A stretch of DNA of 64,000 nt, taken from positions 62,001-126,000 of the forward strand of contig JALHRR010000001.1 of assembly GCA_022841345.1 (NCBI GenBank), written 5' to 3'. The translations under genes and the position numbers were made by a program. The stretch is from Saprospiraceae bacterium (lineage in GTDB: Bacteria; Bacteroidota; Bacteroidia; Chitinophagales; Saprospiraceae). Each line of letters opens with the position of its first letter. Position 1 is the first letter of the stretch. This document shows positions 63,918-64,000 of this stretch, piece by piece. The notes under the pieces were generated by a model. It saw only the letters and a list, made by a program, of their open reading frames with translations, ran no database searches and was not told where the DNA came from.

Positions 63918-64000
63918 ATGAGCAAAGCTAAAACGAAAGATCTGAATGAACCTAAAAGATCTGGCTTCTTTTCCGGAATAGCTATTCTGGCGTGTCTGGT
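63918..64000 (+). CDS. Start of a membrane protein, possibly MotA/TolQ/ExbB (3' end outside window)
   Basis: Only 27 codons are visible: a Lys-rich start (MSKAKTKDLNEPKRSG) followed by a hydrophobic segment (FFSGIAILACL). Bacteroidota ExbB/TolQ proteins often begin this way, which is the only basis for the suggestion. Confidence 0.3.
   Translation, partial: MSKAKTKDLNEPKRSGFFSGIAILACL

Overview
The window is chromosomal DNA from a member of the Bacteroidota, most likely a Saprospiria/Chitinophagales-type organism. This rests on three type IX secretion (T9SS) C-terminal sorting domains, a 2061-residue SprB-repeat protein, Bacteroidota-typical families (DUF4286, DUF3109, EpsG-like, ATPgrasp_ST), the ompH-ompH-murI order, and promoters of the TTTG-N20-TAnnTTTG type. 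No rRNA, tRNA, CRISPR array or phage module was seen.

Bases 1-19402 are one co-oriented cell-surface polysaccharide locus, closed by a hairpin terminator at 19452-19488. It holds a three-enzyme route from UDP-GlcNAc to a UDP-2-acetamido-2,6-dideoxy-L-hexose (449-3463), an EpsG/Wzy-like membrane protein, six recognisable glycosyltransferases (three GT4, two GT2, one GT-D), two tandem divergent CE4-like deacetylases, two AsnB-type amidotransferases (the first frameshifted), a methyltransferase, an ATP-grasp enzyme, a PglC-like initiating phosphoglycosyl transferase and a PglD-like acetyltransferase. Seven of its 17 visible starts are TTG. No flippase is inside the window.

Bases 19603-21925 carry a membrane-inserted patatin and a partner membrane protein. 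Bases about 21950-30575 are an accessory island bracketed by two related palindromes (21953-21986 and 30526-30573). It contains an AAA ATPase with a PD-(D/E)XK tail, a secreted Kelch protein, a toxin-antitoxin-like pair whose toxin has an in-frame stop, and a FecA-like TonB receptor. Between these genes lies a mosaic of non-coding repeats. Its core is an array of different hairpins, each followed by GTGAT, seen three times here; a related inverted set lies at 49391-49905. This repeat system is the least explained structure in the window.

Bases 30738-49286 are mostly housekeeping or conserved genes: M50 protease, acyl-CoA dehydrogenase, APC permease, DUF4286, TPR protein, VanZ, GcvH, citrate synthase, DUF3109, PpiD-like chaperone, ComM/YifB, a secreted PPDK-like protein with a T9SS tail, an alpha/beta hydrolase lipoprotein and a nitronate monooxygenase. 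Bases 49985-64000 carry a sugar-1-phosphate nucleotidyltransferase, the giant SprB-repeat metalloprotease, histidine ammonia-lyase, two OmpH/Skp chaperones, glutamate racemase, a UvrD/PcrA-type helicase and the first codons of a possible ExbB/TolQ protein.
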